From Cerioporus squamosus (Eukaryota; Basidiomycota; Agaricomycetes; Polyporales; Polyporaceae), in assembly GCA_022592435.1 (NCBI GenBank), contig JABYQS010000070.1, positions 122,137-186,136 on the forward strand: DNA of 64,000 nt, written 5' to 3'. The translations under genes and the position numbers were made by a program. This document shows positions 12,415-23,916 of this stretch, one piece after another. Below the pieces are notes generated by a model, which made no database searches, was not told where the DNA came from, and was given only the letters and a program-made list of their open reading frames with translations. The number at the start of each line of letters is the position of its first letter. The first letter of the stretch is position 1.

Positions 12415-14371
12415 TCACCTCACCTGTGCACGCGTTCTGGGGACGAGGGTCCAGAGCACGAGTAATAGACCTATCATCGCGATCAACCTGCACATTGACC
12501 AGCAGATTAGCGAAGGAAGTGTACCGAGCGTCGGGGTGAGTATCACTCACAGAGGCTGCAAACTGCCGATACCCTTTCCAGTGGCTATCGCCCCAGCGAT
12601 GAACGGAAACGCCGCCGCTCCGGCAGCGCTGAAGCTAGTGATGTAGCCGACAGCGCCAGAGATGAGTTCTTCGGGTAGGATCGTGCCTGCGTGGTTGATA
12701 ACGATAGGGAAGATGGGCCCGAGGAAGAAGCCGACAAGGGAAACGCAAACCGCGGAAGGGATGAGCGAGTCGACTAACCAGACGACGAGCTCGAAGCTGG
12801 TGAGGTGCCATGAGCGTGGAATTGAGGCGGAAAGGAGGATACCGAAACCTACGTGAGAACAAAGAGGGTGTAGATGTAAACCACGCGATAGTCGCCGATC
12901 TTGAGCATGTCTAAGAACCGTCTAACCGATAGATTGAGTGGCGGAACTTACCTTCTTGTTGAACCACAGAAGGGCGATGCGTCCGGCCGTCAGTCCTCCC
13001 CAGAAGCCAGACGAGATGTATCCCGAGTTAGAGCCGCCGTGACGCTCGTTGATGATGTACGTGACAATCCAACCTTCGAACGAAGTCAACTCCCGGAGAC
13101 TTCGGCTTGCAGGAGACGTACCGCCGATGGAGGACTCTACGCCCACGTATACGAAGATAAACAGCGCCATGACATGCACTGCTCGCAAGCGGAACACCTG
13201 CTTGTACTTGCTCATGCCTGCCTCGGACTCCTTCGTCTTCTCTGGAAGACTTTGTCCAATTTCGGTCAAGAGATCTGTGGTTGATGCCATGTGATGAGTA
13301 CGCTCTGCGCAGGGAAAGTAGTGATACAATACGTACCCTCCTGTGGCCGTAGTTTGAATATCAGCAGCTGCAGCACCGCGGTGATGAACACCAAGCCAAT
13401 CGTGACAATGTACACGAATGACCAGTGTGGCATTCGAGCGAACTGCGTCGTAACCAGCGGTGAACACATCGCCCCAAGTCCGTAGACGGCGTGTAGGATG
13501 GACATCTTCGTGGACGAGCCTTCATCAAGGCATGCAACGAATGAGTTCGTCCCTGCATCCTGTATGTGGACGAATGATCAGTCAAGCCGGTGCAAAATGG
13601 TAGATCTCAGCCAGCTTACAAGCAAAGCGCTGCCGTAGCCAGCGAAGATGTAGGAGATCACGAAGGCTGGGAAGGGTACGGCGGCGGCTTGCAAGGCGAG
13701 TCCGATTGTTACGATCAAAGAAGCTGCAGTTTCGTCAATGTCGAGAGCAGAGTCTCCGTGGAAGGGGGGACAGAGCTCACCAGCGAAGAGTGTCTGTGAG
13801 GGTAGGGTCGGCATGTTAGTGAGCATACATGAGGACATGATAGCACGACGTACGCACTTTCCCATATCCGAAACGATCCGTCACGTAGAGGTAGGTTGTG
13901 GCTCCTACAAAGGAACCCTGGTAGATTGTCGTAAAGCGACTACGGTGAGTACCGACGACGATGGGATCTAGTAGACTGGCACTCACCACGCAGTTGACTA
14001 TGAAGATGAGCGACACGACGGCATACACAACCTACATAGACGTGTTCAACCGGTGAGCATTCAATAAATCGCTCATTATTAGTACTCACATGGTACACTG
14101 ACTGAAGACGAGGGAGCAGAGGACCGACTGTGCCATCGTTCCATCCGATAACAAAGAAGGTATAGCAGAGGACAGCATATTGGTGCCACCCCCTTCGTCG
14201 CATAGCCGGTGTCACGGGCGGTATCTCCTTCTCGGGAGGCCGGGGGTCATCATTCACTACCTCCTTGGACTCCTCCTTGAACGTCGGCGACGGTGCAATC
14301 GGCGAGGGCCTCTCGTCCGGCATAGGAGCTTCCGTGCGATCGAGGGTTGCGGGAGTGAGGGTTTGAGTCAT
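12415..14371 (-). CDS. MFS transporter, tandem copy 3
   Basis: Third paralogous major facilitator permease, about 480 residues. The start at 14371 gives MTQTLTPATLDRTEAPMP, a Pro/Glu-rich cytosolic tail, then a first-helix signature GWNDGTVGPLLPRLQ that differs from copies 1 and 2 by one residue. Further exons encode YLYVTDRFGYGK, an exon with YVGVESSIGGT and the loop INERHGGSNSGYISSGFWGG, which is shared with copy 2. The last exon (phase 2 after GSLQP) gives LLIAMIGLLLVLW and ends with TGA at 12415. Copies 2 and 3 are closest to each other. All three are transcribed in the same direction, so each has its own promoter. Confidence 0.85.
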
Positions 14372-15009
14372 GAGAGCACCTCGCTAACCTGAGAGGGGAT
14401 TGCAGCTTTTGTACGGCTGTGTAGCGCACGGCTGCCCAAGAGTCAAAATGGGCTACAGCGGTTAACACAATCAACACATGGCAAGAGTCGCAAGGGTGAA
14501 GTAACCGGAGATGTTCTGGGACGTACCAACGACAGAAAGCGGCAGTCAAGAGGCCAGCGGTGCTAACCAACGTGCATCCATGCGGCAGTCGCCAACAGTC
14601 ACTTGAGACAGGCCTTGCACCTCATGGAAGAGTAACGACTCCTCTCTACCGCGCCCAACCTTCGTTGCGGGATGGCGCGATGGTCGTGGGCTGGAGCAAC
14701 GCTCAACGTGGCCAGGGCCTTGGGGTCAGCGGGCAAACCTCGGAAGCTCGGAGAAACCCTGACGCGTCTGAACGCGTCTAACACGTGACTGGGACTTCTC
14801 TGTGGCCACTGGCGCGCGTTCTTGTTCGACGACGACAACGTCGACCTCGTCGTGGCCGCCGACGCCCTCGACATCCTACTGCTGCCTCTCACTCGCTTGT
14901 AGCTGGTGCTAATTTCTGCTTGACACGACCCACGACGCCTAGACGTCCACGTGTATTCATATACGCCCTATCTTTTGTTGTGCAAAACATATCCCGAAAA
15001 CACCTCGTC
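14372..15009. other. Head-to-head spacer of MFS copy 3 and ELYS-like gene
   Basis: 638 bp between divergent starts, likely a shared promoter region. It also contains the second HWRAFLFD-bearing gene fragment, annotated at 14670-14902. Confidence 0.45.
14670..14902 (+). pseudogene. Second HWRAFLFD gene fragment
   Basis: A single plus-strand frame reads through ARALGSAGKPRKLGETLT, meets one in-frame TGA near 14785, and continues with GHWRAFLFDDDNVDLVVAAD to a TAG ending at 14902. The core is nearly identical at DNA level to the fragment ending at 12255. The short length, internal stop and lack of a start argue for a relic of a C-terminal coding region. Its position upstream of MFS copy 3 mirrors that of the first relic upstream of copy 2, suggesting both moved as one duplication unit. 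Confidence 0.4.
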
Positions 15010-17850
15010 ATGGACGCAGTGAGTGACCAGCATATGCGTACTTCACACCCTCTGACTCGCAGTAGGACGTCTCTATGACCTCAGAGGAGGACTACCTCCA
15101 GTACTTCGAACTCTCGCCCATGCATTTTCCGTGGCGCGCACCCCGACCACAAGAGATCGAGGAGCGGCGCGCGCACATGTCCGACCTCCTCATTTACGAC
15201 ATCCTCCTTTCCTCTGGTGGTATCCGACAGCCACACACCCTCTACCCGCCCACCGACCGGCATACCCTGGAGAGGCTCTTGGACGCAATCGCGCACTCCA
15301 CCTACGATGCGCTGAAGAAGGACTGTCTGGTCTATTTCCTGCTGAAGTGGCATCAGGATGGGAGGGAGGAGGACTTCAAGCTGAAGCGGTGCATTCCACC
15401 ACAGTTTGCGATGCTTGCGGACGCGTATTGGCATCTGGACTCGGGCATCAATATCGCGGTACGTCCCCTCGTTCTCAGCTTAGGGCATAGCACAAATGGA
15501 GTGTCAGCGGATGTCCTCTCAATGCGAATGCAGCGCACTGGACCCATCCTAATCCCACGACGCCGAGTGCTTTGCCCGTCGCGTTGCTGCAATGCACTCG
15601 ACGTGACCCATGGTCTCCTCACACCGAAAGCTAAGACCCGCTTCATCGTCCTCTCTCTGTGCTATGCCCTCAGTGTTAGGTCGTGTCCGAATACTCATTC
15701 TTACTCGTGGATCTAGAGGGCCGTATCTTTGTTGAGCGACGGGCGCCTTAACAGGGACTACACCTCGAAGGTGCTCCAAGCTCTTTCGCATACAAAAGAT
15801 CCCCACTACCTGATACGAACATTCATCCGCACCGCGAACCCTCTCTTGACCGAGCCTGACGATATTGATGCGTATGCCATCGCCCTCGCCGAGTCTAGCC
15901 TTATGGAAGCTTGGCTGTACCAGCGGTCCTTCTCCGAGGCGAGCGACACGCGACAGCGTCTGATTGAGAAGATCCTTGACTGGTGTCTGACTCGTAAGCC
16001 CGCTTTATTTCGTCGTTAGCGTCAGCTCATGCCCTACTTCAGCCAAGCCACGTCTCACGGCGCTCACCAACCTGCTCGCGTTCCCATTCTCGCCATACGA
16101 ACAGTCGCTTGTGCACGCATACGCCCTTGAGCCTCCGTCTTCTCTACCCGCTTCTTCTATACCAGTCATCCAAGACCTGGTGTGCGTGCGTCTGGTTCAG
16201 AGTGGCCAGCATGCGGCGGCCATCAAACTCGACCGCCAATTTGCATCTGTCTCGCGGGGAGGTGATAAAGCGAAGAAGGCTGCAGACGACCGCCGACAGA
16301 TGATGGATGAGCTTATGGCTGCCATGCCCGCGGCTGAGCGTCAGCTTCTCGAGCTCGAGCTCGAAGAATTCGCTCAAGGCCGCGGAATGGATCTATCTGG
16401 AAGTGTTGGTCCGGGTGCCAAGGGCAAGGGCAAGGGCAGGGCCTCAGACATGAGCATGAGCATGTCATGGGAGCATATCGCACCGCCTCCTGCGAACGGA
16501 GCGATCAAGACCACTGTCGCGCCCCCTACGCCGCCTATACCACAACGCTCGGGTGCTCCTCGTTTCGGCGGCCCTTCCCCCGCCCCAACAACCGCTGAAG
16601 AGATGTTCCCGTCCATATCACGGATTTCTGTCGCACCGCAAATGGCGCAGCCGCCTTCACAAGGTCCCCTTCTCTTCGGTGGATTCTCTGCACAACCCGC
16701 CAGCACCAGCGCGTGCGCTGCCAATGGTTGGAAACCGAAGTCCACGGCGAATGGTACACCTAGCCTGTTTGCTGGGATCGGGAATGGCAAGCAGTCCCTA
16801 TTCGATACCGCCGGCAGCGCGAACGCCGCCCCGAACGCATTCTACCAGCCCCCTGCCTCCGCGGGTACCAAACGTCCCAACCTATTCGGCTCTCTCGCAC
16901 GATCGCCACCCACTTCCACACCCCCAGTGTCGGCGTTCGCAACTCTATCCGCCCAGCCAGCCCCGACGACCTCCGCCAAGCTTTCGAGGTCTGGTAGAAA
17001 ATCGGGCGCAGGCGTGGGCCCAGCAGACACCTCCATCACGGGCCCTCACGATGCGGACGTCAGCATGCTCTCCGACCTGTCAGACAGCGACTCCGCCCGG
17101 GCGAACGAGTCGGCATCCGTTGCGCGTGCGCTCGACAACAGCGCGGATATGGACGTGTCAGGCGAGTTCTCCACATCTGTGTTCGGCGGGGGTTCGCATA
17201 CACGGAAGATCGCGACGAACACCGGGTCGCGCATCGCGAGGACGGAGACGGAGGCGATGCTGCCGCCTGGAGCTTTCTTCCCCGAGGACGATGCGGACAA
17301 GGAGGAGGAACAGTCGATATCCGCCACGCGGACGAACGGAAGGAGCAAGCGTACTCGCCCGTCGGTGTCTGGGCGTGCGGCAGCTCGCGACATGTCGCCA
17401 CCAGCAGAGGCTGAGCCAGAGCCCGAACCCGAACCTGAGCCGGCACCCAGAAGGACGTCTGCGCGGCGGAAGGTCGTGAAGGACAAGGATCTCGGGCGGA
17501 GCATCCCTGGGTCGCTCATGGATGATGACGACGATTCTGATGATCACCACCACCAGACGGAAGAGGAGGAAGCGGACGACCTCGCGCCGCTACCGACGCC
17601 CGTCCGCAAGCCCCGCAAGTCGCGCGTGTCGAACGTCAGTCAGGTGGAGGCACCGCGAGTGACGAGGCGGTCGTCACGGCTCTCTGCGGTGTCGTCTGTC
17701 GGCTCGTCGTCGCCCGAGCCGCTGTCACCCCAGAAGCCGTCTGCGAGGACGAGGAAGTCTGCGAGGGCGTCGGTGAACGCTGCTCCGAGTGCGAGTGCGA
17801 GCGCGAGGGGTGCATCGATGGGTTCGAAGACGAGGAAGAAGCGGTCTTAA
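15010..17850 (+). CDS. ELYS-like nuclear pore assembly protein
   Basis: A protein of about 828 residues in four exons: 15010-15018, 15066-15458, 15717-15993 and 16043-17850. Exon 1 encodes only Met-Asp-Ala and joins DVSMTSEEDYLQYFEL in phase 0. Residues of roughly 10-270 form a helical repeat region with YDALKKDCLVYFLLKW, FAMLADAYWHLDSGIN and DPHYLIRTFIRTANP, matching the fungal ELYS / nuclear pore assembly domain (family knowledge). In animals ELYS recruits the Nup107 complex to chromatin. The rest is low-complexity and probably disordered, with an acidic patch, a (Pro-Glu)n run near 17415-17450 and a Lys/Arg/Ser-rich end (SKTRKKRS) that could bind DNA or act as a nuclear signal. The third intron position separates the helical domain cleanly. 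The 258-nt second intron is longer than most here. Confidence 0.85.
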
Positions 17851-20037
17851 GGTGAAGTTGAGGCCACGGTCTCTCGCTCGTGTCTTACGATGGCTGCATA
17901 ACGTATGCCATACATCAACATGGTGGCTTCGAAGTGTCGCAAAGTGCTACAGCGCGGTGTCGAACGCGCACATGGGGTAAACTCATAACGAACTTCGATG
18001 AGAAATCAGAAGTCGAGGAGAACGACGAAGTCTACAGCATTACATCTATCTGGATATGACCCATGTCTGCACGTCGACGTCTTCAAGTTCGAGATCCTAA
18101 GATAGTTCCTACGATCGCGGACGAAGGGAAGCGACGTACGTCCGCCTCGATATCGACTAATATTGGGAGTACGGGTTGTCTTGGATGATAGCACCACTGC
18201 CTCTATAAGATCGGGAAGACATTGAGCATGATACGTGTAATGCAGATCGGCTACGGAGTCACCTACATAGTAGTGTGCTTCATTTGGTGTCGAGCTGCTC
18301 CGGTGACAACATCAGCGGCGGTCTCTAAGAGCTCCCTCGTGACAGGAGCAGGGAAGGGCTCTTGAGAGCTTGCACTGGAGGGTCCCCATCGACTTCGGGT
18401 AACTCGGAGTTATAGCAGTAGTCCGCAAGGTCTTCATCCGATTCAGTGTCTAACACTGTCTGGGGCCCTGGAGTGTCATCGTCACCCAAGCCCGAAGCAC
18501 CTGGCACGCTCTGGAGCTCTCAGGCTGGAATAGCGTCATAATACTCCGAGCCGCCGTCGAAGCTCGTAGCCGACTGGAGAGTAGCACAAAGATGTACAAT
18601 AAGCATGAGCGTGAATCGTGCACGAAGAGGAACTTACCTCCGAGCTGCCGCTCATCGTGTACTGGGTCGGCCGCGTGCCAGAGGAGACAATGTCTGATTC
18701 CATTAAACCCGAACGCTCTCCGGCCATTTGGGGGAGATTAACGTCATGCGATGAAGGACATGCACCCCAGTCGGGGACGCGCTGGGGAGCCTTTGAGTGA
18801 AGGGGACTTCAGTTGGCACAGACGTAGAGGTAGCAGACGAAGCGTACCTCGCCACCTTCGGACACTGTGACATCCAATGGCATGAGCGTACGGAGGAGTA
18901 CGGAGAGTAACGAGTGGTCGACTTGAACAGCGTTGACGATATCACTGCCAGTGCCAGAGACCGACGTGTCTGTGATGGGGAGACAGAGAAGCTGCGCGAG
19001 GACTTGAGGTGTGTGACGAAGAGAGCCGGTAGGTTCGCAAGCCAACTTCTAGTTCTTTGGCGGAAGATAGTCGTCCCTCGATTTGGGAGTGACCTGTCCG
19101 CGGATCCTTCGTGCATACTAAGACAGCTTCGCGATTGTGTATCCGTGCTTCTCCAGGACAAGCATGGGGAAGGATGTCATGTTGATTCATGAGCGCAAGA
19201 ATCTCCTGTCGGACATCTCCAAAACCGCATGGTCCGGAAGAATGGGCGTCGACTCGTCAGCACAACTATGCGCTCGACGCCCGGAGCGGGGTCTTCCAAG
19301 AAGACTGCACCGACCACCACAAGGCAGTCGCGTGCAATCGCTGGCGGCGATCAACAAAAGCACAATTCTGAGCGGTGAGTGAAATCGGATAGATACTCCC
19401 ACTGGTGCATCCGCAGGGAGGGAGCAAACAACAAGAACTCAGAAGACCCCTGAAATTTCCACTCTTTCGGTTCCAGATACCGCATTTCGGGACCTCTTCC
19501 GAGTCATACAAGCTGTAAATGGTATGTCAGACGCACAGATGCAAGAACCCAAATACACTAGAACACGCACGTCGCCATCACCATCTCAGTTATCAGAACT
19601 CTTCCCCCAGGAACCCATACTGAATGGATTGAAGGTCCTGCATGGGCGTGTCTCAGGTACACCCTGTACGAAAACATGTCAGGAGCGCGGCCGGTTCGAA
19701 TGATAACTGCTCAGAACTTGAACCCCATATCGATATCGGCGATCCGTGCCACAACGAGGGATACACCAGTGCCTTTAGTTGCCTCTTGGCGAGTACTGAT
19801 CGGATCCAAAAGCAGGAGATCAGCTCGTTCAAGAGGAGGATGGCTGGATTCATGGCTCACAGCTCCCACACCACCTGGAAATGACCTTCGTTTGAGTTGT
19901 GCCAACGTGTCCGCAAATTCGAGTGTCCTTCGGAGACGAGGCGAGGCACTTGCGCCTCCCAATCAAGTTAGCAGCTTCGGAAGACCACACCCAGAGTCAT
20001 ATTCTGGGAAGTCTGTCGGCGGAGATGTTCAGATACT
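17851..20037. other. Region with only weak coding signal
   Basis: About 2.2 kb after the ELYS-like gene. A minus-strand candidate with an internal stop is annotated at 18325-18792. Elsewhere (17851-18320 and 18800-20037) frames on opposite strands compete, and none shows a domain or a consistent set of splice sites. Confidence 0.35.
18325..18792 (-). pseudogene. Minus-strand hypothetical with in-frame TGA
   Basis: Read on the minus strand, an open stretch passes through MAGERSGLMESDIVSSG to SGSSE. A good intron (GTAAGT to CTCCAG) then joins SATSFDGGSEYYDAIPA, followed by one TGA at 18520-18522. After that the same frame continues for 65 codons with an acidic segment (DTESDEDLADYCYNSELPEV) to a TAG at 18325. 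The continuity across the stop suggests a recently broken gene or a C-terminal extension. No family is recognised and the 5' end is unresolved; it may extend upstream to about 19045. Confidence 0.25.
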
Positions 20038-20760
20038 ATGCGTGCGGGAGATGTGGACCTTGTGCGGTTACCCGCCACTGGCGAGGAGGACTCGATCGCG
20101 ATTGGCCAACTTGAGGCGCCCATCTACAGGACCGGCCACTGGCACGGCTCCGTGGCGGTACACTACTCGTCTAGTGGCACTGTGAACTTACTGCCACTCC
20201 ATGCTAACACAACGTGCTAGAAGGTCAGCCAAGAGACTGACTGGGTGAGTCATCTGCGACTCGGGTTCTTCACTGCGGCAGCTAACTTATTCCTACGCAG
20301 ACTCTGAGGGTCACGGCGAACATATGGTACCCATGCCGGGAGACCGAGTAACCTACAACGTGCAATACGGGAAGACGCGGGATATGGGTGGACGTGAGTA
20401 CAATCTCCACCTTGCACTCAGATCTTCGCAGGTTGTAGCTTTGGCGCCTCCAGTGCTGAGACCGTCCGTCGGACCCTGACGCGCCGACGGCGCAGAATTT
20501 TGAAATTATTGTGCACCCAGTGCAAGGGAATCATGTACTGCCAGGTGCTACCCTTGCGCGAGTCATCAGAAGAGAGAAGAGAAGGGCCCGGGCGCAGATT
20601 GTCACGGTGCCATTGTTCTCGTGCCAATGATGCTTCGAACGGTGCGCATGTTGTTGTGCAACTCATGAAACCGTTTTGTTTGCACATGGTGGTCGAGTAC
20701 ACATGCCGTAGTGTGCGCTCTGATGAGTTGGGGTTCCTGTGGGATCGCCAGCTCGCGTGA
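20038..20760 (+). CDS. Uncertain hypothetical gene fragment
   Basis: A plus-strand set of frames can be spliced: a segment with RLPATGEEDSIAIGQLEAPI, an intron ending at the TAG before KVSQETDW (20219), then GTGAGT to GGCAG, joining LTYSYADSEGHGEHM and VTYNVQYGKTRDMGG, and a last exon joined in phase 1 that stays open to TGA at 20760 with several Cys residues (TQCKGIMYC). No domain is recognised. Opposite-strand frames are also open, so the direction is not certain, and the first exon is unknown. It may be the tail of a gene or a decayed one. Confidence 0.25.
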
Positions 20761-20852
20761 TTGTGACCCTCTCGGAGTCCGCAGGAGGAACTCCGGCTGG
20801 GAGAGGCGAGGAGTACGAAAATTTACTTTCTCGTTTCGAGTAGCCCGAGTCC

Positions 20853-20860
20853 TATATAAG
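20853..20860 (+). promoter_or_regulatory. TATA box of aspartic protease gene
   Basis: TATATAAG lies 45-52 nt upstream of the proposed start codon at 20905, with a short C-rich leader between. This spacing is plausible for a fungal TATA promoter with a short 5' UTR and supports that start codon. Confidence 0.55.
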
Positions 20861-20904
20861 ACTGTGCCTAGATATGCCCGAACGTCATCACAACCATCCC
20901 CATC

Positions 20905-23412
20905 ATGGATCGGTCCACTGAAACTGAGCAACAGCATAGATGCGCTGTGTTCATGCTCACGCCCCCGCCCCTTTCTACCGCTGCTGAGCAAGTACGTGTT
21001 GCTACCTCCTTCATTGCTCGTAACCACTCGCTAATGTGCCTTGGAATAGCGTGCGTGGGACTCGATGCGTCGGCCGGAGTACGAGCTGGAGGATAATGCT
21101 GTACTACCCGCCGACCCAACGGCGACCGAGTCTGGTGACGGTGTCCAGGAAAGTAGCGTTGACTTTGGGGACGAACTCGCGGAAGGGATGCCAACTCTAC
21201 ACATCGACACCGATACCGACTCGGTGGTTTCCGAGTCCGAACTTCTGACTCCGATCACTCATGAGGTTCGTGTGTTGTGGTCTCCAACTGTTTCACCCTT
21301 GTTCTTACGCTTAGGTGACGCCTCGCCACATTCAGGGAACACTTCCCGATGAGCCATCGGAGAGACGCAAGAGCGCTGAGGGCTCACCGTCAGACTATGA
21401 TGGCGGCAGATCGCGCGCCCAGACGTCGTCCGGGAGCATCCAGAGCGCCGCGTCCGGCCGCTACCACCCTCAGTTCTGTACCAGTGAGCATAGGATCTAT
21501 GGCCAAAAGTGAGTTTTCCTCTTGTGCTGTACCTTCAATTAATCGCTAATGGCGAACACTCTTACCAGCCCAAGGATATCTCTTGGTTCTGGTATGCACT
21601 TGTTGAATTAGGCGTCGGTGTTTCGCTCATTCATCTCAGGAGGTCTCTGACGGGACCGACTCGGTTAAGACTCCGCTCAAACTTCTCGTTGATACCGGTC
21701 AGTCTTCTTCCATGATGTTGTTTGTTTTCTGCTGAAGCGGCAACCCCATATGATTCGTGCAGGCTCCCGTCTTACGTAGGTTCGCTTGCCACAACACGTG
21801 ATTGTCCAACCTGACTGCGAGGCAGATGGGTTTATAATGAAGACCTCGCAAGGCTGGAACCAGACGGGCGACGTGTTCGACTGACGGTCGAACAAAACCC
21901 CGAGGACGACCTTCAAGTTGGCCCTGAGACATATCACACCAGGCTATATGTACCAGATCTCGACTGCATGGCGTCCGATGCAACCTTGAGACGCATAGGG
22001 CCGAAGGCAAGCATAGAGTACAACGACGATTGTCGTGCCGGTACGTGTCTCACCTTGGGTTTCGACGTGGTCTTACTCATGTGCGATCGTAGAGGGTGTC
22101 ATGCTAAAGGACGGCAGGAAGTGCACTATCGTTTGTTTTGATTGGCGTTCCAACAGTAGGTATGAACTCGATGTGATCGTATATCTGGCTGCCACGTTTG
22201 CGGCCAACTTCGAGCTGCTCAAGGATCCTTCTGAGGGTATTCTCGCACTTGGGCCATCTATGTAAGCCATTTCCATCAAACATTTTCTGCAAGTTTGGCG
22301 TCGCTCATATGTACCCTTCCAGATTTCAAGACCATATTGAGCTGCTCGTTGGGGAGACTCGTTATCCGGTGCGTTTCCACATACTTGGGGTGATGCGAGC
22401 TCAGGCTGACGTCGCCACGGTCTTGAACATTCCAGAGTTTCATGGTCTCGTTGACAAAACATTTGCAAGGCGGCGCGGGCATGGTATGCGTTCTCGACAC
22501 TCGTCGCCGGCTCATCGTCTTTGAACTCATATATCGCGATCCAGCGTCGAGAAGATTACAGCCTCTACTTATCCATCCGTCCCCACCCACTGTATCGCCG
22601 TGGAGAACAGACGTGAGTGTCTAGTTCACATGCTCCACTACGCCCGTCTGACATCCTCGGTAGGACCTCATGGCTGGCTTTCAACGAGTGGCCTTTCTCC
22701 CTCAAGCCGCCTTTTTCAGATCTCATATACTTGCACCAGGATGCCTACAGCACTCGTGGGGAACGCTGGCTCATCCGGCTTCTCCGCATTGAGTTTCTGC
22801 GATCTGCTCATGATCATTTCAACGAGGTTGATATCTCCTTTGGGCCCGGAGGTTTGAAGATACACCTCGACTCTGGTGAGCACTACTAATCACCTACATT
22901 CGCTCAATTCTGACTAAATTGGACCGACAGGCTGCAGTACCTCGCGGCTCCCGCGGGCCGTGATTGAGAAGATTCACCACAAGATGTTTGGAAACGAGCG
23001 GCAGTTGTCCAGTGACACCTTTAACCGTACCACTTACACGGTACCACAGGGAATCTCGCTGGACATGGGACAGATACGCTACACTTTCGCATCAAATGCT
23101 CCGCAGGCTCCTAACTCCGAAGTGGTCGTATGCGGGCCCATGAACCATTTCGTCTTCACGAAGGAGTTGAACAGGGAGGGAAACCCGGTCACAGGCTTGA
23201 TCTACGTTGGCGAAGACGACTATGGTGTATTCGGACTGGTGAGTGCGCGAGTCTGCTCTCAATTCACTGTCAGCGAAGCATATGCTCATACAACGCAGAA
23301 CTTCATGCAGACGATGTACCTGTCGCTCCACAAGGGTAACGCCGGACTTGACTGGGTTCGCATGGCCGCACAATGGCCCCATGAGAGTGGATCGTACCAT
23401 TTGGTCATCTAG
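20905..23412 (+). CDS. Divergent pepsin-family (A1) aspartic protease
   Basis: A bilobal aspartic peptidase-like protein encoded by about ten exons. The N-terminus (MDRSTETEQQHRCAVFML) has no signal peptide and is followed by an acidic, Ser-rich region of about 180 residues. The first catalytic site is in KTPLKLLVDTG at about 21690. The flap-side hallmark appears as a Tyr-Asn-Asp loop and later GILALGPSM, matching the GILGLG element of A1 peptidases. The second site, HLDSGCSTSRLPRAVIEKI, spans the intron at about 22877-22930. The final exons give NFMQTMYLSLHKG, comparable to the conserved FLR.VY segment. One 60-nt intron (about 23240-23299) is a multiple of three. Both active-site aspartates are present, but the residues after the first are atypical if the acceptor near 21823 is used (DTG-Arg-Trp-Val). 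Activity is therefore uncertain. Lack of a leader suggests an intracellular or non-classical role. Confidence 0.65.
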
Positions 23413-23916
23413 GCATCGTGTTCGTCTGCTGTCATAGTAATGTCGAGTTTACGTCTCTGTCCTGTACCCCTCTGAACACCTATTCACGATGACGATCAAT
23501 ACAACTCTGAAGTGCGAAGGTCGATCAATCCCTCCGTGCACACAGCTGAGTCTCAGCGGGTGACGTCGGCGCGATCTGATGGGACTCGTCGGACTGCTTC
23601 CCGGGCCCGGACGGTATCAGTCAGAAGCCTTGCCTCTCTCCAACCGCTCAGTAGATCCGCGAGTAGTCTCCGAATGGAGAGCCGGTGGTCGCTCCGATCT
23701 CTGATTGAAAGGACGAGTGGAGCACACCGCAAACTCGTTGCTCGGGGGGGGGGGGGCTACCGACACATTCGCGAAGCACTATGTATATGGTCTACAGTCT
23801 CGCCAGACAGGATGAACCTGATCGGAGATATACGAGTAGGAACGAGATTCCCATACACGGCACAGCACCGACCTAAAAAACAAGATACTTGGGAGGGCGT
23901 CAGCATAGATAATGTT
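23413..23916. other. Convergent intergenic spacer with poly-G tract
   Basis: Lies between the 3' ends of the aspartic protease and the F-box gene. It contains a run of 13 G at 23744-23756. The open frame across it is Ser/Arg-rich and interrupted in composition by the homopolymer; I do not consider it a gene. Confidence 0.45.
23744..23756. repeat. Homopolymer of 13 G
   Basis: Thirteen consecutive G on the plus strand in a convergent intergenic region. Such runs are prone to length change and sequencing error and could form a G-quadruplex. Confidence 0.8.

Noticed and set aside
16553..17479. Second plus-strand frame within the ELYS-like gene
   Set aside because: Out-of-phase shadow of a Ser/Pro-rich exon. 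The main frame is supported by the ELYS domain and exon joins.
20722..20757. LGFLW motif at the end of the 20 kb hypothetical frame, similar to peptide 1
   Set aside because: Only five residues match, with no signal peptide or shared intron; probably chance.
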